From Agromyces terreus (GTDB lineage: Bacteria > Actinomycetota > Actinomycetes > Actinomycetales > Microbacteriaceae), in contig NZ_WBIS01000001.1 of assembly GCF_009749465.1 (NCBI RefSeq), forward strand, positions 310,001 to 374,000: DNA of 64,000 bases, read 5' to 3'. The notes below the pieces were generated by a model that did no database searches, had not been told where the DNA came from, and saw nothing but the letters and a program-made list of their open reading frames with translations. The translations under genes and the position numbers were made by a program. Numbering within the stretch: the first letter of the stretch is position 1; each line of letters opens with the position of its first letter. Below are positions 7,553 to 18,102 of this stretch, in pieces.

Positions 7553-8932
7553 GTGGCCTCAACCGAAATCTCCCAGTCCGTCGCAACGTCCACCGGTCGC
7601 GAGCAGCGACCCGACGCCGCATCGCCCAGCGGCGCCGCACAGGACGAGCGCACGTACGTGCTCGACACCTCGGTCCTCCTCTCGGATCCGAGGGCGCTGT
7701 TCCGATTCGCCGAGCACGCCGTCGTGCTGCCGGTCATCGTCATCACCGAACTCGAGGCCAAGCGCAACGACCCCGAGATCGGCTACTTCGCACGCCAGGC
7801 GCTGCGGATCCTCGACGAGCTTCGGATCGAGCACGAACGACTGGACTTCCCGATCCCCGTCGGCGACGGCGGATCCCTGCGCGTCGAGCTGAACCACTCG
7901 AGCATGTCCGTGCTCCCGAGCGGTCTGCAGCTCAACGACAACGACACGCGCATCCTCGCGTGCGCCGCGAACCTCGCGAACGACGGAGTCGCCGTCACCG
8001 TCGTGTCCAAGGACCTGCCGCTCCGGGTGAAGGCCGCCTCGATCGGTCTGGACGCCCAGGAATACCGGGCCGAGCTCGCACTCGACTCCGGCTGGACCGG
8101 CATGAGCGAGATCACCCTCGGCTCGAACGACATGGCCAAGCTGTACGAGCACGAGCACCTCGCGATCCCCGAGGCCGAGGGCGTTCCCGTCAACACCGGG
8201 CTCGTCATCCACTCCGACCGGGGTTCGGCGCTCGCGCGGGTGACCGGCGAACGCGAGGTCAAGCTCGTCCGCGGCGACCGCGACGTCTTCGGCCTGCACG
8301 GCCGTTCGGCCGAACAGCGTCTCGCGATCGACCTGCTCCTCGATCCCGAGATCGGCATCCTGTCGCTCGGCGGACGCGCCGGAACCGGCAAATCGGCGCT
8401 CGCGCTGTGCGCCGGGCTCGAGGCCGTGCTCGAACGCCAGCAGCACAAGAAGATCATGGTGTTCCGACCGCTCTACGCGGTCGGCGGCCAGGAACTCGGC
8501 TACCTGCCCGGCGACCAGGGCGAGAAGATGAACCCGTGGGGCCAGGCGGTGTTCGACACCCTCGGGTCCGTCGTCTCCGACAACGTGCTCGACGAGGTCG
8601 TCGACCGCGGCATCCTCGAGGTGCTGCCGCTCACCCACATCCGCGGGCGGTCGCTGCACGACTCGTTCGTGATCGTCGACGAGGCCCAGTCGCTCGAGCG
8701 CAACGTGCTGCTGACCGTGCTCTCGCGCATCGGCCAGAACTCGCGCGTCGTGCTCACCCACGACGTCGCACAGCGCGACAATCTCCGCGTCGGGCGACAC
8801 GACGGCGTGGCATCCGTCATCGAGACGCTGAAGGGGCACCCGCTGTTCGCCCACATCACGCTGACGCGCTCCGAGCGCTCGGCGATCGCGGCGCTCGTCT
8901 CGGAGATGCTCGACGGGGCCGAGCTGGCGTAG
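7553..8932 (+). CDS. PIN domain-PhoH ATPase fusion (PhoH2 family)
   Basis: This 459-residue protein joins an N-terminal PIN-type ribonuclease domain (from about residue 35, with YVLDTSVLL and VITELEAKR carrying catalytic acids) to a C-terminal PhoH ATPase. The ATPase shows Walker A GRAGTGKS (around 274-281) and Walker B FVIVDEAQ (around 372-379). PhoH2 proteins studied in mycobacteria are RNA helicase/ribonucleases linked to toxin-antitoxin-like loci. No antitoxin gene precedes this copy, so it is probably a stand-alone RNA-processing enzyme. GTG 7553 has AGGAG about eight bases upstream. It is followed by an unusual nested inverted repeat. Confidence 0.93.
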   Translation: MASTEISQSVATSTGREQRPDAASPSGAAQDERTYVLDTSVLLSDPRALFRFAEHAVVLPVIVITELEAKRNDPEIGYFARQALRILDELRIEHERLDFPIPVGDGGSLRVELNHSSMSVLPSGLQLNDNDTRILACAANLANDGVAVTVVSKDLPLRVKAASIGLDAQEYRAELALDSGWTGMSEITLGSNDMAKLYEHEHLAIPEAEGVPVNTGLVIHSDRGSALARVTGEREVKLVRGDRDVFGLHGRSAEQRLAIDLLLDPEIGILSLGGRAGTGKSALALCAGLEAVLERQQHKKIMVFRPLYAVGGQELGYLPGDQGEKMNPWGQAVFDTLGSVVSDNVLDEVVDRGILEVLPLTHIRGRSLHDSFVIVDEAQSLERNVLLTVLSRIGQNSRVVLTHDVAQRDNLRVGRHDGVASVIETLKGHPLFAHITLTRSERSAIAALVSEMLDGAELA

Positions 8933-8972
8933 CGCCGGGCCGGGGTCCTGCGGCCCGGAGGCGGCGGCGTGG

Positions 8973-9053
8973 CCCGGAATCAGGCCGGCGTGCCCGAATC
9001 AGGACGGATACCGCGAATGCGTCCTGATCCGGCGCCGTCGGCCTGATTCGGGG
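8973..9053. repeat. Nested inverted repeat built from four GAATCAGG-type cores
   Basis: Two direct copies (cores near 8977-8987 and 8996-9006) are followed by two inverted copies (near 9020-9030 and 9039-9049). The outer 11-bp arms pair GAATCAGGCCG with its complement, and the inner 9-bp arms pair ATCAGGACG with its complement around a 13-base loop. It lies 40 bases after the phoH stop. It could fold as a long two-step hairpin in RNA or act as a multi-site protein target. The role is unknown. Confidence 0.7.
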
Positions 9054-9248
9054 CCGGCGTCGCGTGCCAGCGCGGCGTGCCGGCGTGGCGAGGGCGAGGG
9101 CGGCGCAGGTTTCGTCCGGGCACGGCGCACGCACCCGGTGGCCGGGCATTCCGGCGCGCGTGGAGCCTCGCCCGGGCTGCTCGCCGACGACGCTCCGGCT
9201 CGAGGCATGATCGGATTCGGGCGAGGCGGCGGGGTCGCCCTGCGAACG

Positions 9249-9288
9249 CGCGAACGCCCGCCACGAGTGATCGTGGCGGGCGTTCGCG
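9249..9288. terminator. Strong bidirectional hairpin between phoH and fumC
   Basis: A perfect 18-bp stem (9249-9266 with 9271-9288) encloses the 4-base loop GTGA. It sits 17 bases beyond the fumC stop on the minus strand and downstream of phoH on the plus strand. The rest of the 373-base gap 8933-9305 holds the nested repeat described separately and no gene. Confidence 0.8.
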
Positions 9289-9305
9289 TGCGTCGGGGCT
9301 GCGGG

Positions 9306-10718
9306 CTACTTCGCCTGCGGCGGTCGGGTCATCGAGAGCAGGTCGAGGGCGGTGTCGAGCTGCTCTTCGGTGAGCTCGCCGCGTTCGACGTAGCCGAGGT
9401 CGATGACGGCCTCGCGAACCGTCACGCCCTGCTTGACCGAGTGCTTCGCGATCTTCGCGGCGGCCTCGTAGCCGATGAGCTTGTTGAGGGGCGTGACGAT
9501 CGACGGCGACATGCCCGCGAGCGCCGTGAGCCGGTCGAGGTTCGCCTCGAGCCCGTCGACGGTCTTGTCGGCGAGCACGCGCGACGCGTTCGTGAGGAGT
9601 CGGATCGACTCGAGCAGCGCGGTGCCCATGACGGGGATCTGCACGTTGAGCTCGAACGAACCGGACGCGCCGGCCCAGGCGACCGTGGCGTCATTGCCGA
9701 TGACGCGCGCGGCGACCATGAGCACCGCCTCGGGGATGACCGGGTTGACCTTGCCCGGCATGATCGACGAGCCGGGCTGCAGATCGGGGATGAAGATCTC
9801 GCCGAGACCCGTGTTCGGGCCCGAGCCCATCCAGCGCAGGTCGTTGCAGATCTTCGTGAGGCTCACGGCGATGGTGCGCAGCGCGCCCGACGCGTCGACG
9901 AGGCCGTCGCGGTTGGCCTGCGCCTCGAAGTGGTCGGCCGCCTCGGTGATCGGCAGTTCGGTGTCGGCCTGGAGCAGCTGGATGACGAGCTGCGGGAAGC
10001 CCGCCGGGGTGTTGATGCCGGTACCGACGGCCGTGCCGCCGAGCGGGACCTCGGCGACGCGGGGGAGCGCGGTGCGCACCCGCTCGATGCCGAGGCGGAT
10101 CTGGCGCGCGTAGCCGCCGAACTCCTGCCCGAGGGTGACGGGGGTCGCGTCCATCAGGTGCGTGCGACCGGACTTGACGACCTCGGCCCAGGCCTCGGCC
10201 TTGGCCTCGAGCGCGACGGCGAGGTGGTCGAGCGCCGGGATCAGATCGTCGATGAGCGCCGCCGTGACGGCGATGTGCACCGAGGTCGGGAACACGTCGT
10301 TCGAGGACTGCGAGGCGTTGACGTGGTCGTTCGGGTGCACGTCGGCGCCGAGCTTCTGCGTCGCGATCGTCGCGAGGACCTCGTTCATGTTCATGTTCGA
10401 CGAGGTGCCCGACCCGGTCTGGTACGTGTCGACCGGGAAGTGCTCGACGAAGCCGTGCGTTCCCGCGATGACCTCGTCGGCGGCCTCGACGATGGCCTTC
10501 GCGACATCCTGGTCGAGCACGCCGAGCTGCGCGTTGGCCTGCGCGGCCGCCTTCTTGATGCGCGCGAGCGACGCCACCTGGGCGGGCTCGAGGCCGTTGC
10601 CCGAGATCGGGAAGTTCTCGACGGCGCGCTGCGTCTGGGCCCGGTACAGAGCGGACGCGGGAACCCGCACCTCGCCCATCGTGTCGTGTTCGATGCGGTA
10701 GTCGGCGGTGTTGTCCAC
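9306..10718 (-). CDS. fumC: Class II fumarate hydratase
   Basis: Fumarase C catalyses the reversible hydration of fumarate to L-malate in the TCA cycle and needs no iron-sulfur cluster. The product of about 470 residues carries the fumarase/aspartase signature [11 protein letters not shown] near residue 316 and the substrate-binding segment [17 protein letters not shown] near residue 178. The reading frame continues far upstream, but GTG 10718 is chosen because GGAAGGA lies just ahead and the resulting N-terminus [19 protein letters not shown] aligns with the family. It is the last gene of a minus-strand run that begins with xseA. Confidence 0.96.
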   Translation of the reverse strand: MDNTADYRIEHDTMGEVRVPASALYRAQTQRAVENFPISGNGLEPAQVASLARIKKAAAQANAQLGVLDQDVAKAIVEAADEVIAGTHGFVEHFPVDTYQTGSGTSSNMNMNEVLATIATQKLGADVHPNDHVNASQSSNDVFPTSVHIAVTAALIDDLIPALDHLAVALEAKAEAWAEVVKSGRTHLMDATPVTLGQEFGGYARQIRLGIERVRTALPRVAEVPLGGTAVGTGINTPAGFPQLVIQLLQADTELPITEAADHFEAQANRDGLVDASGALRTIAVSLTKICNDLRWMGSGPNTGLGEIFIPDLQPGSSIMPGKVNPVIPEAVLMVAARVIGNDATVAWAGASGSFELNVQIPVMGTALLESIRLLTNASRVLADKTVDGLEANLDRLTALAGMSPSIVTPLNKLIGYEAAAKIAKHSVKQGVTVREAVIDLGYVERGELTEEQLDTALDLLSMTRPPQAK

Positions 10719-10798
10719 CAGGGTGATTCCTTCCGGTTCGCGTGCCCGTGGGTCTCGTGCAGCGGGCGGGGTGGGGAGGGGCGGATGCCTCGGGGGCG

Positions 10799-11452
10799 TC
10801 AGATGCTCCCGACGACGACGTCGGTGTCGACCCGGCCCTCGGAGAGGCGGTAGTTCGCGCCCACGATGGCCAGCGTACCCGCTGCGATCGCGTCGCTGAT
10901 CATCTCGGACTCCTCGAGGAGCCGCGACACCGTGCCGCGCAGGTGCTCGCGCCCGACGTAGGCGGCGTCGACCGTCGCGGGATCGATGGGGGCGTCCGCG
11001 TCGCCGCCGGCGACGCGGCGGACGGACGGGACGATGCTGTCGACGAGGCCGGCGATGTGCGCGGGCAGCGGCTCGGCGTCGGCGGCCTGCGAGTCGATGG
11101 CGGCCTTCACCGCGCCGCACGCGTCGTGTCCGAGCACGAGGATGAGGGGCACGTTCAACACCCCGACCGCGTACTCGAGCGAGCCGACCACCGAGGAGGA
11201 GATGACCTGGCCGGCGTTGCGGACGACGAACGCGTCGCCGAGGCCGATGTCGAAGATGATCTCGGCCGCGAGTCGGGAGTCGCTGCAGCCGAAGATCGCC
11301 ACCAGGGGACGCTGCCCCTCGGCGAGGGAGGCGCGGCGGGCGACGTCTTGATGGGGGTGCTCGGGGGTGCCGGCGACGAACCTGCCGTTGCCGCGACGCA
11401 GTTCGCGCCACGTGTCGGCCGGGGTGGTGGGACGGGCTGCGGGTTCGGTCAC
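10799..11452 (-). CDS. Beta-class carbonic anhydrase
   Basis: It interconverts CO2 and bicarbonate using zinc. The 217-residue protein shows the beta-class ligands C56 with D58 and R60 in GCSDSR, and H109 with C112 in LGHDACG. The length and motif spacing are normal. GTG 11452 follows GAGGAG at good spacing. It is placed between a DUF4245 gene (40-base gap) and fumC (80-base gap) on the same strand, so it may supply bicarbonate to anaplerotic reactions, but that link is only positional. Confidence 0.94.
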   Translation of the reverse strand: MTEPAARPTTPADTWRELRRGNGRFVAGTPEHPHQDVARRASLAEGQRPLVAIFGCSDSRLAAEIIFDIGLGDAFVVRNAGQVISSSVVGSLEYAVGVLNVPLILVLGHDACGAVKAAIDSQAADAEPLPAHIAGLVDSIVPSVRRVAGGDADAPIDPATVDAAYVGREHLRGTVSRLLEESEMISDAIAAGTLAIVGANYRLSEGRVDTDVVVGSI

Positions 11453-11492
11453 GTCGGCTCCTCGGGTGTGCGGCGTTCGGATGGTTCTTCGG

Positions 11493-12134
11493 TCACTGCT
11501 GGGCGACGATCGTCGGCGTCAGTGCGCGCGCGACGGTCGCGAACTCGGCATCGGTCGCCGTGCCGACCAGCACGAAGATCGTGCTGCCGGACTCGGCGGT
11601 CATGCCGTACCGGGCATTGCCGACCTCGTCGCCCGAGTCGCGGTTGTCGTACACCGTCCAGTCGACGCCGTCGATCTGCACCGTGCCGGTCGCGAGCGTG
11701 CGGGCGAGCTGCTCGGCCGCCCACGTGGGATTGGCGTCGAGACCCTGGTACACGCCGAGGTACTCGTCGCTCGGCGTGAGGTAGCCCGCGTACCACGCCG
11801 TGATGCCGTCGGTCTGGCTGCGCCGGAGCTCGGCCGCGTTGGCGCTCCATCCGTCGGGGAGGTCGAGCACCGCGAGCGGCTCGTCGCTCACGGCCTGCGC
11901 CTGCTCGGCGACCGCGGCGACGTCGACGTCGCGCTCGATCGCGTCGTTGCTGCGCGGCACCGCGAGCACGATGACGAGCACCACGGCGAGGCTCGCGATC
12001 AACGCGTAGACGAGGTTGCGGGCGGTCTGGCGCTCGCGGTGGTGGCGGGAGTTCTTCGCCTTGCGGGCGGCCGTCTCTTCGGGGGTCTCCGGACGGCCCA
12101 GCTCTGCGACGACCGGCGGCGGCTTGGTCGCCAT
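11493..12134 (-). CDS. DUF4245 membrane-anchored protein
   Basis: This protein of about 213 residues has a cytoplasmic N-terminus rich in Lys/Arg, one transmembrane helix (LVYALIASLAVVLVIVLAV) and an extracytoplasmic domain. The domain contains the family's WSANAAELR and WTVYDNRD segments and ends in a beta-rich region. The pattern fits DUF4245, an actinobacterial family of unknown function that is commonly next to xseAB. The ATG overlaps the xseB stop by one base (TGATG), so translation is probably coupled. Confidence 0.85.
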   Translation of the reverse strand: MATKPPPVVAELGRPETPEETAARKAKNSRHHRERQTARNLVYALIASLAVVLVIVLAVPRSNDAIERDVDVAAVAEQAQAVSDEPLAVLDLPDGWSANAAELRRSQTDGITAWYAGYLTPSDEYLGVYQGLDANPTWAAEQLARTLATGTVQIDGVDWTVYDNRDSGDEVGNARYGMTAESGSTIFVLVGTATDAEFATVARALTPTIVAQQ

Positions 12135-12376
12135 CAGCGGTCTTCGCCGGATGCCGCGGTGCCGGCGCTCGCGCGGGCGGCGTCGAGCCTCGCCTTCGCG
12201 CCGACGAGCCATTCCTCGCAGCGTGCGGCCAGGGCCTCGCCCCGCTCCCACAGCGCGAGCGAGTGCTCGAGGGTCGCCGAGCCCTGCTCGAGCTCTGCGA
12301 CGACCTGGACGAGTTCGTCACGCGCCTGCTCGTAGCTCAGCTCGGAGACATCCGTGGTGGGGGGCATGGGCGACAT
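12134..12376 (-). CDS. xseB: Exodeoxyribonuclease VII small subunit
   Basis: XseB binds in multiple copies to XseA to make the single-strand-specific exonuclease VII. The protein has about 80 residues, with the typical helical hairpin [20 protein letters not shown] and [22 protein letters not shown]. The frame is open upstream into xseA, but ATG 12376 begins one base after the xseA stop codon, a coupled arrangement, and gives a normal family length. ATG 12367 is an alternative. Confidence 0.93.
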   Translation of the reverse strand: MSPMPPTTDVSELSYEQARDELVQVVAELEQGSATLEHSLALWERGEALAARCEEWLVGAKARLDAARASAGTAASGEDR

Positions 12377-12377
12377 T

Positions 12378-13691
12378 CTATTCGGAGGCGCTGACAGGTA
12401 GGGCGTCGGCCGCCAGGGCATCGGTCGGGGCGATGCCGTCGGCGTCGATCGGGGCGGGCGCGTGCGGGGTGCTGCCCGCGTCGACCTCGCCCAGCGACCG
12501 TGCGCCGATGGTGCCGTCGGCGAGGGTGATGACGAGCCCGGCGCCCTCGGGCGCGCCCTCCGGCCCGCGCACGACGTGGCCGTCGCCGCCCTGCACGATG
12601 GCGTAGCCGCGGTCGAGCGTGGCCTGCGGAGAGAGCGCTCGGAGGTGCCCGCGCAGTTCGCCGATGCGCGAGGACTGGCGTTCGACGTGGCGTTCGACCA
12701 GCTCGGAGCCGCGGGCGACCCATCGGGTGAGCTCTTCGGCGCGGCGGTCGATGATCCACGTCCCGTCGGCCAGCACCGGACGGGCCCGCAGATGCCCGAT
12801 GCGGTCGCGTTCGCGGGTGAGGATCGAGGCGAGGCGCATGCCGAGACGGGCGCGCACGCCGTCGACCCGGGCGAGCTCCTCGGTGACGTCGGGGATCACG
12901 CGCTTCGCGGCATCCGTCGGGGTGGATGCCCGAAGATCGGCGACCTCGTCGAGCAGCGGCCGGTCGGCCTCGTGCCCGATGGCCGAGACGATCGGCGTGG
13001 TCGCCTCGGCGGCGGCGCGCACGACCCGTTCGTCGCTGAACCCGAGCAGGTTCTGGAAGTCGCCGCCGCCGCGCGCGACGATGATGACCTCGACCTCGGG
13101 GTCGGCGTCGAGCCGGCGGATCGCCCCGGCCACCTCGGTGGGTGTGCGGTCGCCCTGCACCGCGGCGTACTCGATGCGGAACTCGACCGCCGGCCAGCGC
13201 AGCCTAGCGTTTCGCAGCACGTCCTTCTCGGCGTCGCTGTCACGGCCCGTGACGAGCCCGACGACGCCCGGCAGGAACGGCAGCGGGCGCTTGCGCGAGA
13301 GCTCGAAGAGCCCCTCGGCCGCGAGTTGCCGGCGCAGCTTCTCGAGGCGTTCGAGCAGATCGCCGATGCCGACGTGCTTCATGTCGAACACCTGCATCGA
13401 CAGCGAGCCGCCCTTGACCCACCAGCTCGGCTTCACGAGCAGCATGGCGTGGTCGCCCTGCTTGAACTGCTCCGAGAGCTTCGACCGAACCGAGGACCAC
13501 ATCGTGAACGACACGGTGGCGTCGACCTCGAGGTCTTTCAGCTTGCCGTAGACGTTTCCGCCCGAGACGCCCCACTGCGTGATCTCGCCCTCGACCCAGA
13601 CCATGCCGAGGCGGTCGATCCACTCCTTCAGCTTGCCCGACAGGGTCGAGACCGCCCAGGGCGCTTCTCGCGTCGGCGCGTCTTGCGTCAT
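12378..13691 (-). CDS. xseA: Exodeoxyribonuclease VII large subunit
   Basis: This is the catalytic subunit of exonuclease VII, which degrades single-stranded DNA from both ends. The 437-residue protein has an N-terminal OB fold ([23 protein letters not shown]), the catalytic domain with [15 protein letters not shown], the [20 protein letters not shown] motif and [27 protein letters not shown], then a long helical region and the closing LDRGYAIV segment. ATG 13691 has AGGAG upstream. It heads the run xseA-xseB-DUF4245-carbonic anhydrase-fumC and is divergent from ispH over 134 bases. Confidence 0.96.
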   Translation of the reverse strand: MTQDAPTREAPWAVSTLSGKLKEWIDRLGMVWVEGEITQWGVSGGNVYGKLKDLEVDATVSFTMWSSVRSKLSEQFKQGDHAMLLVKPSWWVKGGSLSMQVFDMKHVGIGDLLERLEKLRRQLAAEGLFELSRKRPLPFLPGVVGLVTGRDSDAEKDVLRNARLRWPAVEFRIEYAAVQGDRTPTEVAGAIRRLDADPEVEVIIVARGGGDFQNLLGFSDERVVRAAAEATTPIVSAIGHEADRPLLDEVADLRASTPTDAAKRVIPDVTEELARVDGVRARLGMRLASILTRERDRIGHLRARPVLADGTWIIDRRAEELTRWVARGSELVERHVERQSSRIGELRGHLRALSPQATLDRGYAIVQGGDGHVVRGPEGAPEGAGLVITLADGTIGARSLGEVDAGSTPHAPAPIDADGIAPTDALAADALPVSASE

Positions 13692-13759
13692 GGGTACTCC
13701 TGTGTCTCGGCGGAGGCGTTCGGCAGAGGGCGTGGGGTCGGGCGGTCGGCCGGATCGGC

Positions 13760-13789
13760 GGTCGGTCTTCCGTCGGTCGGTCTTCGGTC
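13760..13789. repeat. Two 15-bp tandem repeats in the xseA-ispH divergent promoter region
   Basis: Units 13760-13774 and 13775-13789 differ by one base (core GGTCGGTCTTC). They lie between the divergent xseA and ispH starts, 25 bases upstream of the ispH -10 element. Function unknown. Confidence 0.6.
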
Positions 13790-13813
13790 GGCGGGTGCCC
13801 AGCGTGCCCCGCG

Positions 13814-13819
13814 TAGGAT
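13814..13819 (+). promoter_or_regulatory. Leaderless -10 element TAGGAT for ispH
   Basis: TAGGAT ends seven bases before the GTG start at 13826, and no Shine-Dalgarno sequence is present between them. Confidence 0.6.
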
Positions 13820-13825
13820 GGACGG

Positions 13826-14899
13826 GTGACGACCACCACCCCCAAGATCGGCCTCGGTATGCCGCGCGTGCCCGGCCTGCGCGGCCGGCTCAAGGATAAC
13901 CCCGTCCCCGGACACAAGCGCGTGCTGCTCGCCGCCCCCCGCGGATACTGCGCCGGCGTCGACCGTGCCGTCATCGCCGTCGAGAAGGCGCTCGACCACT
14001 ACGGGGCGCCCGTCTACGTGCGCAAGCAGATCGTCCACAACATCCACGTGGTCACCGAGCTCGAGGCGAAGGGGGCCGTCTTCGTCGACGAGGTCGACGA
14101 GGTCCCGGCCGGCGCGCACATCGTGTTCAGCGCGCACGGCGTCTCGCCCGCGGTCGTGAACGAGGCATCCGATCGCGGACTCCACGCGATCGACGCGACC
14201 TGCCCGCTCGTCACCAAGGTGCACCGCGAGGCCGTGCGGTTCGCGCGCGACGACTTCGAGATCTTGCTCATCGGCCACGAGGGCCACGAGGAGGTCGAGG
14301 GCACCGCCGGCGAGGCGCCCGACCACGTCACCATCGTGAACAGCCCCGACGACGTGCCGAACATCGACGTGCGCGACCCCGACAAGGTCGTGTGGCTCTC
14401 GCAGACGACCCTCTCGGTCGACGAGACCATGGAGACCGTGCGCCGTCTGCGCGAGCGGTTCCCGAACCTCGCCGACCCGCCCAGCGACGACATCTGCTAC
14501 GCCACCCAGAACCGCCAGGTCGCGATCAAGAAGGTCGCCCAGGACGCCGAACTCGTGATCGTCGTCGGATCGGCGAACTCCTCGAACAGCGTGCGCCTCG
14601 TCGAGGTCGCGCTCGAGTACGGCGCGAAGGCCGCGTACCGCGTCGACTACGCCAGCGAGATCCAGCAGGAATGGCTCGACGGCGTCGCGAGCGTCGGCGT
14701 CACGAGCGGGGCGTCCGTGCCCGAAGAGCTCGTGACCGAGGTGCTCGAAGCCCTCGCCGACGCCGGCTACACCGACGTCGCCGAGGTGAAGACCGCTGAA
14801 GAGGACCTGATGTTCTCGCTCCCGAAGGAGCTGCGAAAGGATCTCGCGGGCAAGCCCGACGCCCGCGCGCTCGGCGGCCGCACCCGCGCCGACGCGTAG
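13826..14899 (+). CDS. ispH: 4-Hydroxy-3-methylbut-2-enyl diphosphate reductase
   Basis: IspH is the last enzyme of the MEP pathway, making isopentenyl and dimethylallyl diphosphate with a [4Fe-4S] cluster. All three cluster cysteines are visible: C42 in [12 protein letters not shown]126 in DATCPLVTK and C224 in [11 protein letters not shown]. Other conserved parts include VGSANSSNS and [10 protein letters not shown]. At 357 residues it is slightly long because of an N-terminal extension of about 30 residues. GTG 13826 is supported by a -10 element at leaderless spacing. It supplies precursors to prenyltransferases such as the one at 5.3 kb, though the two genes are not linked. Confidence 0.97.
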   Translation: MTTTTPKIGLGMPRVPGLRGRLKDNPVPGHKRVLLAAPRGYCAGVDRAVIAVEKALDHYGAPVYVRKQIVHNIHVVTELEAKGAVFVDEVDEVPAGAHIVFSAHGVSPAVVNEASDRGLHAIDATCPLVTKVHREAVRFARDDFEILLIGHEGHEEVEGTAGEAPDHVTIVNSPDDVPNIDVRDPDKVVWLSQTTLSVDETMETVRRLRERFPNLADPPSDDICYATQNRQVAIKKVAQDAELVIVVGSANSSNSVRLVEVALEYGAKAAYRVDYASEIQQEWLDGVASVGVTSGASVPEELVTEVLEALADAGYTDVAEVKTAEEDLMFSLPKELRKDLAGKPDARALGGRTRADA

Positions 14900-14942
14900 T
14901 CGCTCCCGCTCCCGCGGGGTCGATCCGTCCAGCAGTCATGGT

Positions 14943-15057
14943 GTGCGGATGCCGCGAAGCGCGCCTTTCGGATGTCGCGGAGCGTCCGGTGCGGATGCCG
15001 CGAAGCGCGCGGTGCGGATGTCGCGAAGCGCGCGATGCGGATGTCGCGGCGCGTGCC
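14943..15057. repeat. Five tandem copies of a 23-bp intergenic repeat
   Basis: Units start at 14943, 14966, 14989, 15012 and 15035. Each carries a core like GCGGATGCCGCGAAGCG, with one to several substitutions between copies. The 23-bp period is not a multiple of three, so no repeated peptide is encoded. The array fills most of the gap between the convergent ispH and DUF6264-like genes. No clear terminator stem was seen besides it. Confidence 0.85.
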
Positions 15058-15109
15058 TCGCGCCCCATGCCCCATACCGTTGCAGGATTCGCGCGGGCGG
15101 CGCGGGAGC

Positions 15110-15754
15110 TCAGACTCCGGCGGTGCTCAACGAGGTCAGGAAGGCCGGGTCGCTCGCGAACACGAGGAGGCCGACGATCGTGACGACGATGAACGCGGCG
15201 ACGCCGGCGAGCACCGGGATCCACCACGCGAGCCGCCCCGTGCGCAGGCGGGCGCGCGACCACAGCAGCGCGCCGACCCAAGCGAGCACCTGCAGGGCGA
15301 CGCCGACCGCGATGACGGCCGGCACGGCGGGGCCGGGCGTGAAGGCCGTCGGCGCGTCGACGCCGAGCATCTCGGAGGACAGTTCGGCGGACTCGAGCGC
15401 CGTCGCGGGCAGCTGCACGAGCGTGAGGATGTTGTACACGGCCCCGAACGCGCCGAACACGAGCAGCGCGATGGTCCAGAGCCGGTCGTTCGGCCGCGCG
15501 ACGGCCGCGCCGGGCGCCGCATTGGGCGCGGCGGGCGCACCGAGAGCACCGGGGGCACCGGGCGGCGGCACGGTGGGGGAGCCGTCGGTCGCGGCATCCG
15601 GAACCGCCTTGGGGTCGACCGGCGGCTGCCAGCTCCACCCCTCGGGGGCGTACTCGCCGTAACGCGGACGAGGCCGCTCGTCGATGGGCTGAGCCGGCGG
15701 GGGCGAATCCTGCCCCGCGGCTCCGTTCGAGCGAGCGGCCTCGTCATGCGTCAT
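15110..15754 (-). CDS. DUF6264-like multi-pass membrane protein
   Basis: This protein of about 214 residues has a cytoplasmic, proline- and alanine-rich N-terminus (about 90 residues) containing RPRPRYGEYAPEGW, the tag characteristic of Microbacteriaceae proteins assigned to DUF6264. At least three transmembrane helices follow: WTIALLVFGAFGAVYNILTLV, AVIAVGVALQVLAWVGALL and WIPVLAGVAAFIVVTIVGLLVF. The frame is open far upstream, but ATG 15754 lies 11 bases after the fbaA stop and gives a sensible N-terminus. It is probably co-transcribed with fbaA. Function unknown; the family name is recalled from the motif. Confidence 0.72.
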   Translation of the reverse strand: MTHDEAARSNGAAGQDSPPPAQPIDERPRPRYGEYAPEGWSWQPPVDPKAVPDAATDGSPTVPPPGAPGALGAPAAPNAAPGAAVARPNDRLWTIALLVFGAFGAVYNILTLVQLPATALESAELSSEMLGVDAPTAFTPGPAVPAVIAVGVALQVLAWVGALLWSRARLRTGRLAWWIPVLAGVAAFIVVTIVGLLVFASDPAFLTSLSTAGV

Positions 15755-15765
15755 GCGGATGCGCC

Positions 15766-16797
<1,032 letters not shown>

Positions 16798-16895
16798 GGC
16801 GCTCCTTCGGAAGGCAACAGGATTCAAGGGGAAGTCTACCGAGGTCGCGAGGAGTGCTCACGTGCGTTGCACGGCAGCGGATGCCGCGACTGCGC

Positions 16896-16901
16896 GAAGA
16901 T
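16896..16901 (+). promoter_or_regulatory. Leaderless -10 candidate GAAGAT
   Basis: GAAGAT ends seven bases before GTG 16908. It matches the nAnnnT form of the other leaderless elements but lacks the initial T, so it is a weaker candidate. Confidence 0.4.
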
Positions 16902-16907
16902 GGGTCG

Positions 16908-17954
16908 GTGACCCCGATCCCCGGCTCCGAGCGGCCGGCAGCCGCACCCGACGAACCGCGTTCCCCGAGCGATGCGGATGCCGCGTCGTGGGCGTCCGAC
17001 TCCCGGCTGCGGCGCCGACTCGCCGCGGCCGTGCGCGCCGCGGCCGATGCGGCCCGCGAACTCGTGGGCCGCGGCGACGGCGATGCGGTCGACGCGGCCG
17101 CGGTGCACGCCCTGCGAACGGCGCTCTCGGGCGTGCCCGCGGACCTCCGCGTCGTCTCGGGCGAGGGCGAGAAGGACGATGCCCCGATGCTGCACCCGGG
17201 GGAGCGGTTCGGCACCCGCGAGGGGCCCGCGCTCGATCTCGTCGTCGATCCCGTCGACGGCACTCGGCTCGCGGCATCCGGTCGTGCCGGGGCGATGGCG
17301 ATCCTCGCGGTCGCGCCGCGCGGCTCGTTCGCCGATCTCGGACCGTCGTTCTACCTGGACAAGCTCGTGCATGCCGCCGCCGACCGGGATGCCGGCCTCG
17401 CGCTCGACGCGCCGGTCGCCGAGAACCTGGCACGCCTCGCGGCGGCGCACGGCCGTCCGGTCTCGTCGTTGCGGGTGGCCGTGCAGGTCCGGCCGCGCAA
17501 CGCCGCGGTCGTCGATGCGGTGCGCGCCGCGGGTGCACGGCTGCACGGATTCGAGCACGGCGACATCGAGCGCGTCGTGCACGCCGTGGCGTCGGGCGGT
17601 GCGCTCGATCTGCTGCTCGGCATCGGCGGGGCGCCCGAGGGCCTGCTCGAGGCGGCGATCGTCCGCGCGCACGGCGGCGTCATGCGCGCGCGATTCGCAC
17701 CGCAGTCCGTCGCGGAGCGCGATCGCGTCGACGTGTTCTCCTCAGGCCGGGGTGCCGAGGGGGCCGTCGCCGCGCTCGCGAGCGACCGCGGCGCGGGGCT
17801 CGACGCGCTGTGCGCGGCATCCGCCCTGGTCGTGATCGCTCCGGTGACGCCGTGCGCGCTCGCACCGGTCCGTGCGCCGCTCGTGGTCGTCGACGAGTCG
17901 GTCGAGCAGGAGGGCGGGGCTTGCCTCGTGACCGCCGACTTGACGGCGGGTTAA
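16908..17954 (+). CDS. Divergent class II fructose-1,6-bisphosphatase paralog (GlpX-like)
   Basis: The 348-residue product keeps the GlpX-type metal and phosphate motifs: GRGD near 55-58, VSGEGEKDDAPM around residues 83-94, VDPVDGTRLAASG around 113-125 and LLGIGGAPEGLLEA. Compared with the canonical glpX that follows 148 bases downstream, it lacks the conserved N-terminus, has GRGDGDAVDAAAV where GlpX has GKGDKLGADGAAV, and carries a less conserved C-terminal half. It may be a working FBPase II isozyme, a phosphatase with another sugar bisphosphate substrate, or a regulatory homolog. Start GTG 16908 is placed by the leaderless -10. Confidence 0.8.
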   Translation: MTPIPGSERPAAAPDEPRSPSDADAASWASDSRLRRRLAAAVRAAADAARELVGRGDGDAVDAAAVHALRTALSGVPADLRVVSGEGEKDDAPMLHPGERFGTREGPALDLVVDPVDGTRLAASGRAGAMAILAVAPRGSFADLGPSFYLDKLVHAAADRDAGLALDAPVAENLARLAAAHGRPVSSLRVAVQVRPRNAAVVDAVRAAGARLHGFEHGDIERVVHAVASGGALDLLLGIGGAPEGLLEAAIVRAHGGVMRARFAPQSVAERDRVDVFSSGRGAEGAVAALASDRGAGLDALCAASALVVIAPVTPCALAPVRAPLVVVDESVEQEGGACLVTADLTAG

Positions 17955-18102
17955 GTTTCGCTGTTCTTTCTGCCTTCGGCGTTCTGGAAACCGGCGATGT
18001 TGTCGCGGGCGTGCCTAGGCTGAAGGCGAGCGCGAGCCGCGCCGACGGCCCCGACCGGGGGTGCGTGGGCCGCACGCACCGACACCGGAGGATCACTCGA
18101 AG

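Noticed and set aside
7553-8932. PhoH2 as part of a toxin-antitoxin pair
   Set aside because: No small antitoxin ORF overlaps or precedes the gene; the upstream 253 bases contain no convincing coding frame.
16908-17954. FBPase paralog as a pseudogene
   Set aside because: The frame is intact over 348 codons, catalytic motifs are kept, and codon usage matches the neighbours.
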